A DNA stretch of 64,000 bases from contig CAJTAK010000014.1 of NCBI GenBank assembly GCA_910574255.1, positions 50,522 through 114,521 on the forward strand, in the 5' to 3' direction. Below, one piece after another: positions 44,127-52,399 of this stretch. The first letter of the stretch is position 1. Each line of letters opens with the position of its first letter. The position numbers were made by a program, and so were the translations under genes. Under the pieces are notes generated by a model that was not told where the DNA came from, did no database searches, and saw nothing but the letters and a program-made list of their open reading frames with translations. This DNA is from Clostridia bacterium. Its GTDB lineage: Bacteria; Bacillota; Clostridia; Lachnospirales; Lachnospiraceae.

Positions 44127-44210
44127 TTGAGAATAACTATCATTTTCTTTATGTATTATAGCATACCAAGCTTGTTTGTCAATACCTTTATTGAGAATAA
44201 TTATCATTAA
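44127..44210 (-). promoter_or_regulatory. feo operon promoter between two Fur boxes
   Basis: TTGACA (44177-44182) and TATAAT (44155-44160) on the minus strand are 16 bases apart. Two Fur-type boxes flank them: TGATAATTATTCTCA (44192-44206) upstream and TGATAGTTATTCTCA (44128-44142) over the transcript start. Both fit the 7-1-7 Fur pattern TGATAAT-N-ATTATCA with one or two changes. The upstream box overlaps the stop codon of the DUF2325 gene. Confidence 0.88.
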
Positions 44211-44485
44211 CAATAACTCCCAAGAATCTCCTCCAAAGCCGCTTTGCTGCTGGTATGACATCTCACTACTTCGATGTTGTTTCGTTTTGCTTCCTCCACG
44301 GCACATTTTACCATCTTGTGAGATACCGTATTGGTAAACAGTACAAAAAGATCCGGTTTGCCAACCTGTTTCTTTAAATCCCCTGTCATTTGGGTAAATA
44401 CTTTTGCCTTGCAGCGATAGGCTTTACAGATATCCTGATATTGGCGAACCATTCGATCATGCCCTCCGATTATTACAACACTCAT
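44207..44485 (-). CDS. DUF2325 family protein
   Basis: A 92-residue protein with the DUF2325 pattern: MSVVIIGGHDRMVRQYQDIC at the start, KPDLFVLFTNTVSHKMVKCAV in the middle and VVRCHTSSKAALEEIL near the end. The fold is probably a small Rossmann-like domain; its function is unknown. It often sits beside feo genes. ATG at 44485 has AGAGAGG about eight bases before it. The gene ends inside the upstream Fur box of the feo promoter. Confidence 0.8.
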   Translation of the reverse strand: MSVVIIGGHDRMVRQYQDICKAYRCKAKVFTQMTGDLKKQVGKPDLFVLFTNTVSHKMVKCAVEEAKRNNIEVVRCHTSSKAALEEILGSYC

Positions 44486-44505
44486 GTTCCGTACCTCTCT
44501 CTTAA

Positions 44506-44553
44506 TTAGCATATACTAACTATTGCTTTTTATAAAAGTTAGCTTTTGCTAAC
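44506..44553. promoter_or_regulatory. Two GTTAG-type palindromes upstream of the DUF2325 gene
   Basis: TTAGCATATACTAAC (44506-44520) and GTTAGCTTTTGCTAAC (44538-44553) lie 20-70 bases upstream of the start. The second has the same 6-bp arms as the site before feoB. They may bind a DtxR-like metal regulator. Confidence 0.55.
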
Positions 44554-44612
44554 TTCATTTTAAGACTAACATACTTTCCCGTCATATGCAAGTATTTTTT
44601 ATCGGAATCCTC

Positions 44613-44978
44613 TCAAAAAACATTCCGGAAGATTCCAAAGAGGATTAATGCCGCCAAAAATACCAGCATCCCGGCGGATTCCCATTTCTTCCAAACTGTT
44701 TTCCTGGAAAATAAATAATTCCCAAGAGATTTCGCCAAAATCCATATCAGAAATGGACCAAAGCAAAAGATAACCGGATGGCTGTGAAAGGCTCCCGAAA
44801 AATCTCCTTTCCCCATTGCCATCAGCATATGAGTAACGCCGCACCCCGGACACTGCAGATGAAAAACAAACCGGAACAGGCAGGGTACGCCCATTCCGGT
44901 ATATCTGACAAATCCATAGTATCCGACAAGAAGTAAAGCTGCCAGTCCTGCTTTTCCCAGCCGTCTATGATCCATCAT
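44613..44978 (-). CDS. DUF2752 small membrane protein
   Basis: A 121-residue membrane protein with three helices. The family motif CPGCGVTHM lies near residue 43, after the first helix (AALLLVGYYGFVRYTGMGVPCLF). The function is unknown. It starts one base after the stop of the DUF4234 gene, so the two are coupled; this pairing is common. Confidence 0.85.
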   Translation of the reverse strand: MMDHRRLGKAGLAALLLVGYYGFVRYTGMGVPCLFRFVFHLQCPGCGVTHMLMAMGKGDFSGAFHSHPVIFCFGPFLIWILAKSLGNYLFSRKTVWKKWESAGMLVFLAALILFGIFRNVF

Positions 44979-44979
44979 C

Positions 44980-45324
44980 TTAATTTGCCAGCTTGTTCAG
45001 CTCGTTCTGAATCAGCGCATAGGCAATAATTCCGCCAAATATATAGAGAATCAGATAAAGCACACCTCCATTGGAAGCCGGAAGTCCTCTGTCCATCTTT
45101 GCCTTATCCAGCAATTCTCCACGCTTATATGCCCAGTAAAAGCCATAAATCCCGCAGGTGATAAGAGTAAACACAAGAGCCATCACGCCGGATGTTCCTT
45201 CCTCATTTGCTGCTGCATTGGTATCATCTGTCATGCATATAAACCAATAAAAGCTGTAAATTCCACAGGTAACCAATGACAGAATAATGCAAAGGGCAAT
45301 GTTTCTCTGCTGTATTGACCTCAT
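44980..45324 (-). CDS. DUF4234 small membrane protein
   Basis: A 114-residue protein with three predicted helices and two copies of the family motif TCGIYSFYWF / TCGIYGFYWAYKRG, followed by a Gly/Leu-rich final helix. Function is unknown. It precedes the DUF2752 gene on the same strand. The 208 bases upstream, to the PARG-like gene, are AT-rich with TTTTTATATTTG and no clear terminator. Confidence 0.85.
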   Translation of the reverse strand: MRSIQQRNIALCIILSLVTCGIYSFYWFICMTDDTNAAANEEGTSGVMALVFTLITCGIYGFYWAYKRGELLDKAKMDRGLPASNGGVLYLILYIFGGIIAYALIQNELNKLAN

Positions 45325-45532
45325 AACTATTCCTCCTTCGTAGTATAAACCATAAATTTTTCTGGCTAGTTTAATATACTACTTTGTCAGAAAAAATTCA
45401 ATACTAACTATACACTTTGTCAGATATTTTTCGAATATTTTTCAGATAATAGTTTTTTATATTTGTATTCTACAGATAATTTCTGCTATCTACGCTTTCA
45501 AAGCAGGCGGACTTTGTTCATAAATCTGCCAT

Positions 45533-46372
45533 TTACTCCTGGAAAGCTTTTATGCAGCACTGGTTTTTGGAGTGATCCAGGACCGCATGGAACACAGAAA
45601 TAAAATGCTGTCCCATTCCCTCTTCCAGAAGCTCTCTCCACCAGAGCGCCACTTCCTTCGGATCGTTTCGAAATACGCCGCATCCATATGCGCCCAATAC
45701 CAGATGCTTTGCCCTCTGCTCTGCAAAGATTCCAAGACATAGCTTCATTCTCCGGCGCATAACCCTTTTGGCTTCTTCCACATTTTCTCCTTTTAAAATC
45801 ACCTGTCCCATATTGACTGCCGGCAGGGTCAGCACGGACGCTTTTACGGGTGTTTCTGTCAAACGAAACGTCTCATCCCGAAAAAAGATAACATCCGGAG
45901 AGTAGATTCCGTAATCCAGATACATCATGGAGCTGTGAGACCGATTCTCTCTGTAATACTCTTCATGAGCCGTTAATGTTGGATACAGCGTGCCGGAGGC
46001 TGCCAGACTTTCTTCCTGTGCCTTGGCTCCGTTCAGAAAACCGCCTCCCGGATTCTTTGCACTGGCAAAATTCAGTACGCCGATATCCGTCTTTCCATCC
46101 CCATAAAGCCTGCGGATGGCTTCTACGGTGGAAATATTTTCAACTCTTGTTTCCGGCTGGCCGCATCTCTTACATGTACCGTATTTTGCAAGGATTTTCT
46201 CTACCTCTGCCGGAGAAATCAATATGCTGCGCCGGATGGATTGTTCCATGGCTTCTTTTATCTTTATCTGCTTCTTCTCTTCTTTTTGGCCTGCCTCATT
46301 TTTGCCGGGCAGCTCATAGTATCCCTGCTTCATAATCTCCAGGGTTTCCTTTGCGATTGCTTTTCGATCCAT
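45533..46372 (-). CDS. PARG-type macrodomain protein (TIGR02452/DUF2263)
   Basis: A 279-residue protein with the poly(ADP-ribose) glycohydrolase signature: NPGGGFLNGAKAQEE, Gly109-111 and Gln119-Glu120-Glu121, where the last Glu is the catalytic residue of bacterial and eukaryotic PARGs. VLNFASAKNPGGGF and LVLGAYGCGVFRNDPKEVA are the other macrodomain motifs that bind ADP-ribose. The N-terminal ~90 residues are a helical extension with two Cys (CKRCGQPE). ATG at 46372 has GGGAGG five bases upstream. It is the third gene of the NADAR-Nudix-PARG cluster, 55 bases after the Nudix stop. Confidence 0.9.
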   Translation of the reverse strand: MDRKAIAKETLEIMKQGYYELPGKNEAGQKEEKKQIKIKEAMEQSIRRSILISPAEVEKILAKYGTCKRCGQPETRVENISTVEAIRRLYGDGKTDIGVLNFASAKNPGGGFLNGAKAQEESLAASGTLYPTLTAHEEYYRENRSHSSMMYLDYGIYSPDVIFFRDETFRLTETPVKASVLTLPAVNMGQVILKGENVEEAKRVMRRRMKLCLGIFAEQRAKHLVLGAYGCGVFRNDPKEVALWWRELLEEGMGQHFISVFHAVLDHSKNQCCIKAFQE

Positions 46373-46427
46373 ATTTCCCTCCCAATGTCTCAAATGAATG
46401 CATGGCTTAGCCGCATTCTTATATTTT

Positions 46428-47297
46428 TCACCCTTCGTTTTTCCGGTAAAGTCTGGAGGGCCGATGCCCTTCATTTTCCGTATAGCAATCCGTCTCCGTC
46501 ACCATAGGCGCCGCCTTCCTGCGAAATGCTGCCGCAGGGAATTCTCTGTCCAAAACCACCTCGTACACCTGCTGAAGCTGAGTGAGCGTAAAATACTCCG
46601 GCATCAGATGAAGGGCCAGATCTGTGTAGCTTAGCTTTCCTCTTAAACGCTCATATCCGCAGGCCAATATGCGGGCGTGATCAAAGGCCAGACCGCCGGA
46701 ATCCAGAATCTTACATTCTGAAAAGGGTCTGCCCGTCTCCTTCTCTATCAGGGCTCTCAGTGCGGTTTCCTCATGAAAAAGGGTCAGCTCCCACAGCTCT
46801 TTTCTGTCCTCCTGTTCGATTTTGCGGAAGGATGTTTGGAACCAGGCTGCCTGGGCTGCATCATCCCCTGCCTCTATCTGAACCCGGCTGCTGTCTATAA
46901 GAGCCATGTAGGAACAGCTCATTACCCACGTTCTGGGGTCCCTGTCCGGATTGCTGAAGGTATAAAGCTGCTCTAAGTAGACCTTATCCACGCCTGTTTC
47001 TTCACGAAGCTCCCGGGCGGCTGCCTCCTCGGTTGTCTCCGTGGGGCGGACAAAGCCGCCGGGCAGGGCCCAGGATCCAAGATAGGGGTGAGCGCCTCGT
47101 TTTATGAGCAGAATGCGAAGCTCTTTCCTGGCCAGCTTCCGGTAATTTTCTTCCTCTGCATCGGTCACTGTGAAAATCACCATATCCGTTGCCACAGAAG
47201 GCCGCGGATAATCCCCCGGCTCATAAGCTGCCAGAAATTCTTCTTCGGTCAGGCCGTTGTGATCCTTTTGCAAGGTGTCTTTTCCTTTATCAGTCAT
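46428..47297 (-). CDS. Nudix hydrolase with C-terminal winged helix (NrtR-like)
   Basis: A 289-residue protein. The Nudix domain occupies about 30-180 with a complete Nudix box at residues 80-103 (GGFVRPTETTEEAAAREL, then REETGV), so it should hydrolyse a nucleoside diphosphate linked to X. The C-terminal ~90 residues (LMPEYFTLTQLQQVYEVVLDREFPAAAFRRKAAPMV) are a winged-helix domain like that of NrtR regulators of NAD metabolism, which bind ADP-ribose. It can be an active ADP-ribose pyrophosphatase, a regulator, or both. ATG at 47297 overlaps the NADAR stop (ATGA), so translation is coupled. Confidence 0.9.
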   Translation of the reverse strand: MTDKGKDTLQKDHNGLTEEEFLAAYEPGDYPRPSVATDMVIFTVTDAEEENYRKLARKELRILLIKRGAHPYLGSWALPGGFVRPTETTEEAAARELREETGVDKVYLEQLYTFSNPDRDPRTWVMSCSYMALIDSSRVQIEAGDDAAQAAWFQTSFRKIEQEDRKELWELTLFHEETALRALIEKETGRPFSECKILDSGGLAFDHARILACGYERLRGKLSYTDLALHLMPEYFTLTQLQQVYEVVLDREFPAAAFRRKAAPMVTETDCYTENEGHRPSRLYRKNEG

Positions 47298-47860
47298 TTT
47301 GCTTCTCCCCCTTCTGCCAGCAGTTGATCCCGCACCTCTATCAGTGCGAAGCCCAGGAGATTGGTTCCTCTCCATTTCAGCGGATTCTGGGCATCCGGAT
47401 TGGCTTTTCCCATACCGATTCCCCAGATCCGGTCCATGGGGCTTGCCTCTACCAGAATACGCTTCCTGGTAGTGAGAAGAAATTCAAGAAGGTCCGGATT
47501 CTGCGTGAATTTGGCTATATTGCCTCTTTTTACGATTTCATAACATGCATTGTCCCAGGATGCTTTGTCAAAACCTTTTACTGCACGGCCGTAAGCTTTC
47601 ATTTCCTTGGGATGGGATGCTTCCATGATCTTTGTGAGCATTTCCTTATCAACAAACATTCTGGCTTTTTCCGCCATCATAAACTGCTCTGCACAGGTGT
47701 ATTCCACTCCGTCCACTTGAAATCTGCTTTCCCACCACTGCCCCAGACAGGATTCGCAAATATGGCCGTCTGTTGCCGACGTAGGCTTCCAGAAAAACAA
47801 GAATTTAAAGTTTTCTCCTGTCTCACAGGCTTTTTTCAAGTCGTTCAGATTGTAAATCAT
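47294..47860 (-). CDS. NADAR-family (YbiA-like) ADP-ribose hydrolase
   Basis: A 188-residue protein of the NADAR/DUF1768 family: FFWKPTSATDGHICESCLGQWWESRF, YTCAEQFMMAEKARMF and ILVEASPMDRIWGIGMG with the final GTNLLGFALIEVRDQL. Some NADAR proteins remove ADP-ribose from guanine bases of nucleic acid, or cleave N-glycosidic bonds in riboflavin intermediates. The extra HICESCLGQWW segment is typical of the longer NADAR group. It is the first gene of the cluster, and its TGA overlaps the Nudix ATG. Confidence 0.92.
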   Translation of the reverse strand: MIYNLNDLKKACETGENFKFLFFWKPTSATDGHICESCLGQWWESRFQVDGVEYTCAEQFMMAEKARMFVDKEMLTKIMEASHPKEMKAYGRAVKGFDKASWDNACYEIVKRGNIAKFTQNPDLLEFLLTTRKRILVEASPMDRIWGIGMGKANPDAQNPLKWRGTNLLGFALIEVRDQLLAEGGEAK

Positions 47861-48332
47861 AAGTTCTTCTCCCCCTTCTACTTTCTATCCTTCACTTTTC
47901 TCTTTGTTCCTGTAAGCAATGAGCTGTTCTTTCTATAAAAAGCACTTACTCACATATTGGTATGATGAACATCCCTGTTCAATCTGCCTATCTATATTTT
48001 TATTTTGATATTATCAACAAGATATTATCATTTTGATTTATTATAAAGGAGTAACCATGATTTGTCAAGTCCATAATGTGATCATGATCATTGACATGCA
48101 CGGCCCCATGTTCTATTCTCATAGTATAGTTTTTGAATATAGGATAAAGGCATTGTACATAAAGCTGCTGCCTTTTGTGCTGGTGATTTTCAAAGATATC
48201 CGGAGTTTATCTGCCTATGTCAGCATTTAGAGCAGAAATGTAAAATGAAATAGATTGAAAAACAAACGCATTTTAGATAAAATTTCAGTATCCAATATTG
48301 CAAATGATAAATAGAAAGGTTCTGAGGCAATC
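47861..48332. other. AT-rich divergent intergenic region
   Basis: This 472-bp gap separates the minus-strand NADAR cluster from the plus-strand MBOAT gene and should hold both promoters. A 25-bp near-palindrome (TGATATTATC, five bases, GATATTATCA; 9 of 10 paired) lies at 48006-48030. No promoter could be picked with confidence. A possible small gene lies at 48057-48230. Confidence 0.5.
48057..48230 (+). CDS. Possible small protein, unrecognised
   Basis: A 57-residue open frame with a strong ribosome binding site (AAAGGAG, six bases before the ATG) and TATAAA-like sequence just upstream. The product is MICQVHNVIMIIDMHGPMFY followed by a hydrophobic segment (ALYIKLLPFVLVIFKDI). No family was recognised. 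It may instead be a chance frame in AT-rich DNA. Confidence 0.25.
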   Translation: MICQVHNVIMIIDMHGPMFYSHSIVFEYRIKALYIKLLPFVLVIFKDIRSLSAYVSI

Positions 48333-49718
48333 GTGGTATTTTCAAGTATAGAATTTATCGGAATTTTTCTTCCAATACTATTCTTTCTCTATATGCCCGT
48401 AAATAATAAAAAGAAAAAATGGGTTCTTTTCATTGGCAGTCTGGTTTTTTATGCTATAGGAGAACCGTATTATGTATTACTTCTTATGGCTTCTCTTGTG
48501 TTTAACTACGCACTCTGCAAACGGATGGCACAAAGTAAAAGTCACAAAAAACTGATTTTGTGCATCCTGTTACTCTGGAATTTCGGGCTGCTGCTCTTTT
48601 TCAAATATTTTGATTTTATTGCAGCGAATATCAATACACTCTGTGGAAAAGAGCTTCTGCCGATTTTGCATCTGGCGCTTCCTCTGGGGATCAGCTTTTA
48701 TACCTTCCAAATGGCTGCTTACCAGATAGATGTTTATCAAGGTACACAAAAAGAAAGCTCCGGTTTTTCCGAATTCGGCATATATGTAAGCATGTTTCCT
48801 CAATTAGTTGCCGGTCCGATTGTGCAGTTTCGGGAAGTAGAGAGAAGTATTAAAAACCCGAACTTCCTAATGAAAAATGTAGAAGATGGTCTGAAGCTGT
48901 TTACCCTTGGATTGGGCTCTAAGGTTCTTTTGGCCAACCAGATCAGTACCTTATTTAACACAATACAGGGAATCGGCGCTTCCCATCTGGATCTTTCCAT
49001 GGCATGGCTGGGGGCATTTTCCTATTCCTTTCAGATTTATTTTGATTTCTGGGGATATTCGCTGATGGCCATCGGGCTTGGCCGGATCTTCGGATATGAG
49101 CTTCCTATTAATTTTAATAATCCTTACATGGCAAAATCCGCAACGGACTTTTGGCGGAGATGGCATATTACTTTATCAAGGTGGTTTCGTGAATATGTAT
49201 ACATACCTTTCGGAGGCAGTCGAAAGGGAAAGCTGAAAACCTGCCGGAACCTCCTGATTGTCTGGAGCCTTACCGGATTGTGGCATGGAGCCAATTGGAA
49301 CTTTATTCTCTGGGGACTGTTTTTCTTTGTGCTGCTTGTGATTGAAAAAATGGGGCCGGGAGACTATCTGGAACGTCACCCATTTGGGGGACATCTGTAT
49401 TGCGCTCTTATCATTCCTGTTTCCTGGATGATCTTTGCCCAAACTGATTTGGGAACGCTCTTGGCATATCTAAAGGCTATGGCCGGGGGCAATGCCGGAC
49501 ATGCGCTGGTGGGGACGCAGCAGTTACTTCGCTATGCGAAGGAATATTGGTTCTTATTTGCCGTATGCTTTTTGTGCAGCACGCCCCTGCCCATGAAAGC
49601 ATTTAACAAATATAAAAACAAAAAAATTGTGATCCTTATGCTGTTTGGAATTTTCTGGTTTAGTATTTATCAAATACACATTGGAAAAAATAATCCGTTT
49701 TTATACTTTAGATTTTAA
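48333..49718 (+). CDS. MBOAT-family O-acyltransferase
   Basis: A 461-residue polytopic membrane protein of the AlgI/PatA/DltB group, which passes acyl groups across the membrane to an extracellular sugar or polymer. Family motifs include ALPLGISFYTFQMAAYQIDVY, MFPQLVAGPIVQF, FWRRWHITLSRWFREYVYIPFGGSR and LTGLWHGANWNF, with the catalytic His318. The start is GTG at 48333 with GAGG five bases upstream. The SGNH gene follows 22 bases later, so the two form a transfer pair. The acceptor is not known. Confidence 0.92.
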   Translation: MVFSSIEFIGIFLPILFFLYMPVNNKKKKWVLFIGSLVFYAIGEPYYVLLLMASLVFNYALCKRMAQSKSHKKLILCILLLWNFGLLLFFKYFDFIAANINTLCGKELLPILHLALPLGISFYTFQMAAYQIDVYQGTQKESSGFSEFGIYVSMFPQLVAGPIVQFREVERSIKNPNFLMKNVEDGLKLFTLGLGSKVLLANQISTLFNTIQGIGASHLDLSMAWLGAFSYSFQIYFDFWGYSLMAIGLGRIFGYELPINFNNPYMAKSATDFWRRWHITLSRWFREYVYIPFGGSRKGKLKTCRNLLIVWSLTGLWHGANWNFILWGLFFFVLLVIEKMGPGDYLERHPFGGHLYCALIIPVSWMIFAQTDLGTLLAYLKAMAGGNAGHALVGTQQLLRYAKEYWFLFAVCFLCSTPLPMKAFNKYKNKKIVILMLFGIFWFSIYQIHIGKNNPFLYFRF

Positions 49719-49740
49719 ATTTGTAAAGAAGTGGAAAGCT

Positions 49741-50721
49741 ATGAACAGGAAATTATTATTACCTATAAAAGAATATCCTTATTTTTATCTTTTGCTGGTA
49801 TCCGGAATCTGTGCGTACCTCTACCTGGGCGCAGGCAATATGAGACATATAATTCACCAACAAACGGGTTCCTTCCATGCAATGGGAACGATGCTTGCCC
49901 AGTCTGCGGCAAGGGAACTTGAGGAATACCAAAAGAACAGAGAAGCCCTTATCCGGGAGGCAGAAAGCTCTGCTGCCCAGGAACAGGCAGAATCCAGCCA
50001 GCAGGACGAGGCACCTGCCGGGGTTACAGAATTCGTCACTTATGATCCCAAAAGTGTCGTATCCCCCTATTACACGGACCCGGGAAAAATCGCATTAACT
50101 ACAAGCTATCCCTATGAAACAGCGGATGACGCCTATTTTTCAGATGCCGCTTTTATCGGTGATTCCAGAACCCTGGGACTGTATGATTATTCCGGTCTGC
50201 CCTATACGGATTTTTATTGTGACAATGGATTTTGTACCTACCGTTGGTCAATGGGAGAAAAAATCATGTATCAGAATGCCGGAAGGGAGGTCTTGCTGAA
50301 TGAAGCAATGGAACAGAAAATTTATGGAAAAATCTATTTGATGGTAGGTTTAAATGACTGCGGATATGGGAATATAGAAAACTTCAAGGAGCGATATGTA
50401 CAATTGCTGGATATGCTCCATAACAAACAGCCGGATGCTGTCATCTATCTGCTTGCCAATCTGCACATTAGCAAGGAAAAGAGCGATGGGGACGCCGTCT
50501 ACAACAATGATGATATTAATGCCCATAATGTGGCGATTGCGGAATTGGCAGATGGTGTAAACTATTTTTATCTTGACGCAAGGGAGCTTTTTCTTGATGA
50601 ACAGGGGTACTTAAAAACAGAGCTTACTTTTGACGGCGTGCATTTGTATGCAGACGGCTACCGACAGTGGATGGATTATCTCAGGCAGCATGCCGTAGTG
50701 AAATCTCCCTTGGCAAGCTGA
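49741..50721 (+). CDS. SGNH/GDSL-type hydrolase or acyltransferase partner
   Basis: A 326-residue protein with an N-terminal membrane anchor (YFYLLLVSGICAYLYLG), a coiled-coil-like linker rich in Glu, Gln and Ala (about 55-95), and an SGNH domain: FIGDSRTLGL with Ser142, VGLNDCGYGN, and FDGVHLYADGY with Asp298 and His301. It faces the outside of the cell. Beside an MBOAT gene, such proteins complete O-acetylation of a surface polysaccharide or remove the acyl group. ATG at 49741 is preceded by GGAAAG; the longer frame overlaps the MBOAT gene. Confidence 0.85.
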   Translation: MNRKLLLPIKEYPYFYLLLVSGICAYLYLGAGNMRHIIHQQTGSFHAMGTMLAQSAARELEEYQKNREALIREAESSAAQEQAESSQQDEAPAGVTEFVTYDPKSVVSPYYTDPGKIALTTSYPYETADDAYFSDAAFIGDSRTLGLYDYSGLPYTDFYCDNGFCTYRWSMGEKIMYQNAGREVLLNEAMEQKIYGKIYLMVGLNDCGYGNIENFKERYVQLLDMLHNKQPDAVIYLLANLHISKEKSDGDAVYNNDDINAHNVAIAELADGVNYFYLDARELFLDEQGYLKTELTFDGVHLYADGYRQWMDYLRQHAVVKSPLAS

Positions 50722-50793
50722 TAAGTATTGCTTTCTCAAAGGTAATTGCACGGCTCCTATCGCAATACGTCCGCCAATATTCTACGTTTCGAA

Positions 50794-50980
50794 AAAGGGG
50801 CTGTCGGGAAATAAGACAGAAGACTTTTCTAATACCCAGTGTCCGGCTGTTTGTGTACAGACTGTCTGATATGTACGGATATTGCTTTTTAATGTCCGTA
50901 CAGAGCAGACAGTCTGTACACAAGCCGTCCGAACACAGGGTATAGAAATGGCTGATGTCTTATTTCCTGACAGCCCCTTT
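50794..50980. repeat. 187-bp palindrome between convergent genes
   Basis: Long arms begin AAAGGGGCTGTC and share TTGTGTACAGACTGTCTG in full. Two asymmetric internal loops interrupt the stem: GTGTCCGGCTG facing CCGTCCGAACAC, and GATATG facing CAGAGC. The same loops recur in the palindrome at 61381-61588, whose stems have different sequence. It lies 73 bases after the SGNH stop and 38 bases before the alcohol dehydrogenase stop, so it may also end both transcripts. Confidence 0.88.
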
Positions 50981-51018
50981 CATTCTCTTACTTTATCGTG
51001 TCAGGCACAAAGCTCTCA

Positions 51019-52281
51019 TTAGATAGCCGGTGCATGCTCCAGCAGGTACTTCTCTGCTTCCGTATTCCACAGACCGTTAGTCTTGGATACCAGCTTATGA
51101 AGCTCCGCAAACATGGGATCTTCTTTTCCCTTCTCCTCAAAATCCGCAATGGCAGTAAGAGGCAGAGAAATATGAGTATAAATCAGCTTCTTTCCGCCCG
51201 GTACTTTCGGCAGGTTTAGGGTTGTATCCTTTGCAACATCCAGGCCGCCGATATGAGTAACCAGAATAGCCGGATCAAGCTTGCCCTGCCCCATCATAGC
51301 CAGGCATTCTTTCATATCATCCGTATTGCCGCCGGAGGTTCCAACTACATGGGTTCCGGAATAATGTACATTGTAGAAATTGAACTTTGCAGAGAATTCC
51401 GGGTTGGAGGGGCCTGCAAAGAAGTTGAGGCAGCCGTCCTGAGCCAGAATGCTGTCAGCCAGCTCTACCACCGGAGCAACGGGAGCAAAGCACAGAACAT
51501 CATCATAACCGGCTCCGTCCGTAAAGTCCATCATGCATTTCTTCTGATCTTCAACCTTGCCTGTGTTCACATAGACCAGCTTAATTCCCTTTTTCGCCGC
51601 TTCTTCCGGGGAAAGGATCTTCTCTGCCCGGGCAAGACGTGCATCGTCAATATCCGTTACAATCAAAAGAGAGGGATTGCGATCACAGTGAATGATATAG
51701 TCGATGGCAGCCAGACCCATGGGGCCTACGCCTGCCAGGATCGCCATCTTGCCGCCCTCTACGATGCCCATGTCATGCTCGTATTTTCCTCTGGTTACAT
51801 GGTACATGGCATGGAAGGTTCCTGCCACGCAGGACAGAGGCTCTGCCAGAGAACCGCCGAAATAATTCTCGCTGTCAAAGTGAAGAAGACAGCCCATCTC
51901 CATAACCTCATTGGGAATTACCACGTAGGTGGCATCTCCGCCGATGTACTGGAAGGAATATCCCGGTGCGTCCAGGCTTCCCTTGTAGTTAAGGGCCGGC
52001 TGAATGGAGAACTTCTCTCCCTCCTTAAACTCATGTGCCCACTTGGAGCCTACCTTTACCAGCTCACCGCAGAACTCATGTCCGATGATGGTGGGATGCT
52101 CTGCCACATCGTTGGGTACACGCTTGTGATCCGCCCCCTGCATGGCTGCCTTGTAGGAGGACATGCAGATACTGTCAGATACCACCTTAGCCAGAATCTC
52201 ATCATCCTTAAGCTCAGGAAGCTCAAACTCCTCCAGACGCAGATCTTCTTTTCCGTACAATCTTAACGCTTTTGTTTTCAT
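51019..52281 (-). CDS. Zinc-type alcohol dehydrogenase, L-sorbose-1-phosphate reductase type
   Basis: A 420-residue medium-chain dehydrogenase. The N-terminal catalytic domain has IIGHEFCGELVKVG in the place of the usual GHE motif, and the Rossmann domain has AILAGVGPMGLAAIDYI. The overall pattern (CMSSYKAAMQGADHKRVPND, GGSLAEPLSCVAGTFHAMYH) is like the L-sorbose-1-phosphate reductase group that makes glucitol-6-phosphate. The substrate assignment is inferred from this and from the neighbouring sorbitol-6-phosphate type dehydrogenase. It is the last gene of the operon that starts at 55231. Confidence 0.82.
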   Translation of the reverse strand: MKTKALRLYGKEDLRLEEFELPELKDDEILAKVVSDSICMSSYKAAMQGADHKRVPNDVAEHPTIIGHEFCGELVKVGSKWAHEFKEGEKFSIQPALNYKGSLDAPGYSFQYIGGDATYVVIPNEVMEMGCLLHFDSENYFGGSLAEPLSCVAGTFHAMYHVTRGKYEHDMGIVEGGKMAILAGVGPMGLAAIDYIIHCDRNPSLLIVTDIDDARLARAEKILSPEEAAKKGIKLVYVNTGKVEDQKKCMMDFTDGAGYDDVLCFAPVAPVVELADSILAQDGCLNFFAGPSNPEFSAKFNFYNVHYSGTHVVGTSGGNTDDMKECLAMMGQGKLDPAILVTHIGGLDVAKDTTLNLPKVPGGKKLIYTHISLPLTAIADFEEKGKEDPMFAELHKLVSKTNGLWNTEAEKYLLEHAPAI

Positions 52282-52399
52282 ATTTTCTCTCCTTTTTGGC
52301 TTTGTAAGCCTTAATTTTTCTTTTTCTAATAGCAGGCAGACTTAACTGCTGCTGTTACAGCATTTCACAATTTATTCTCTTATCCTGCAAATCCTCCGT

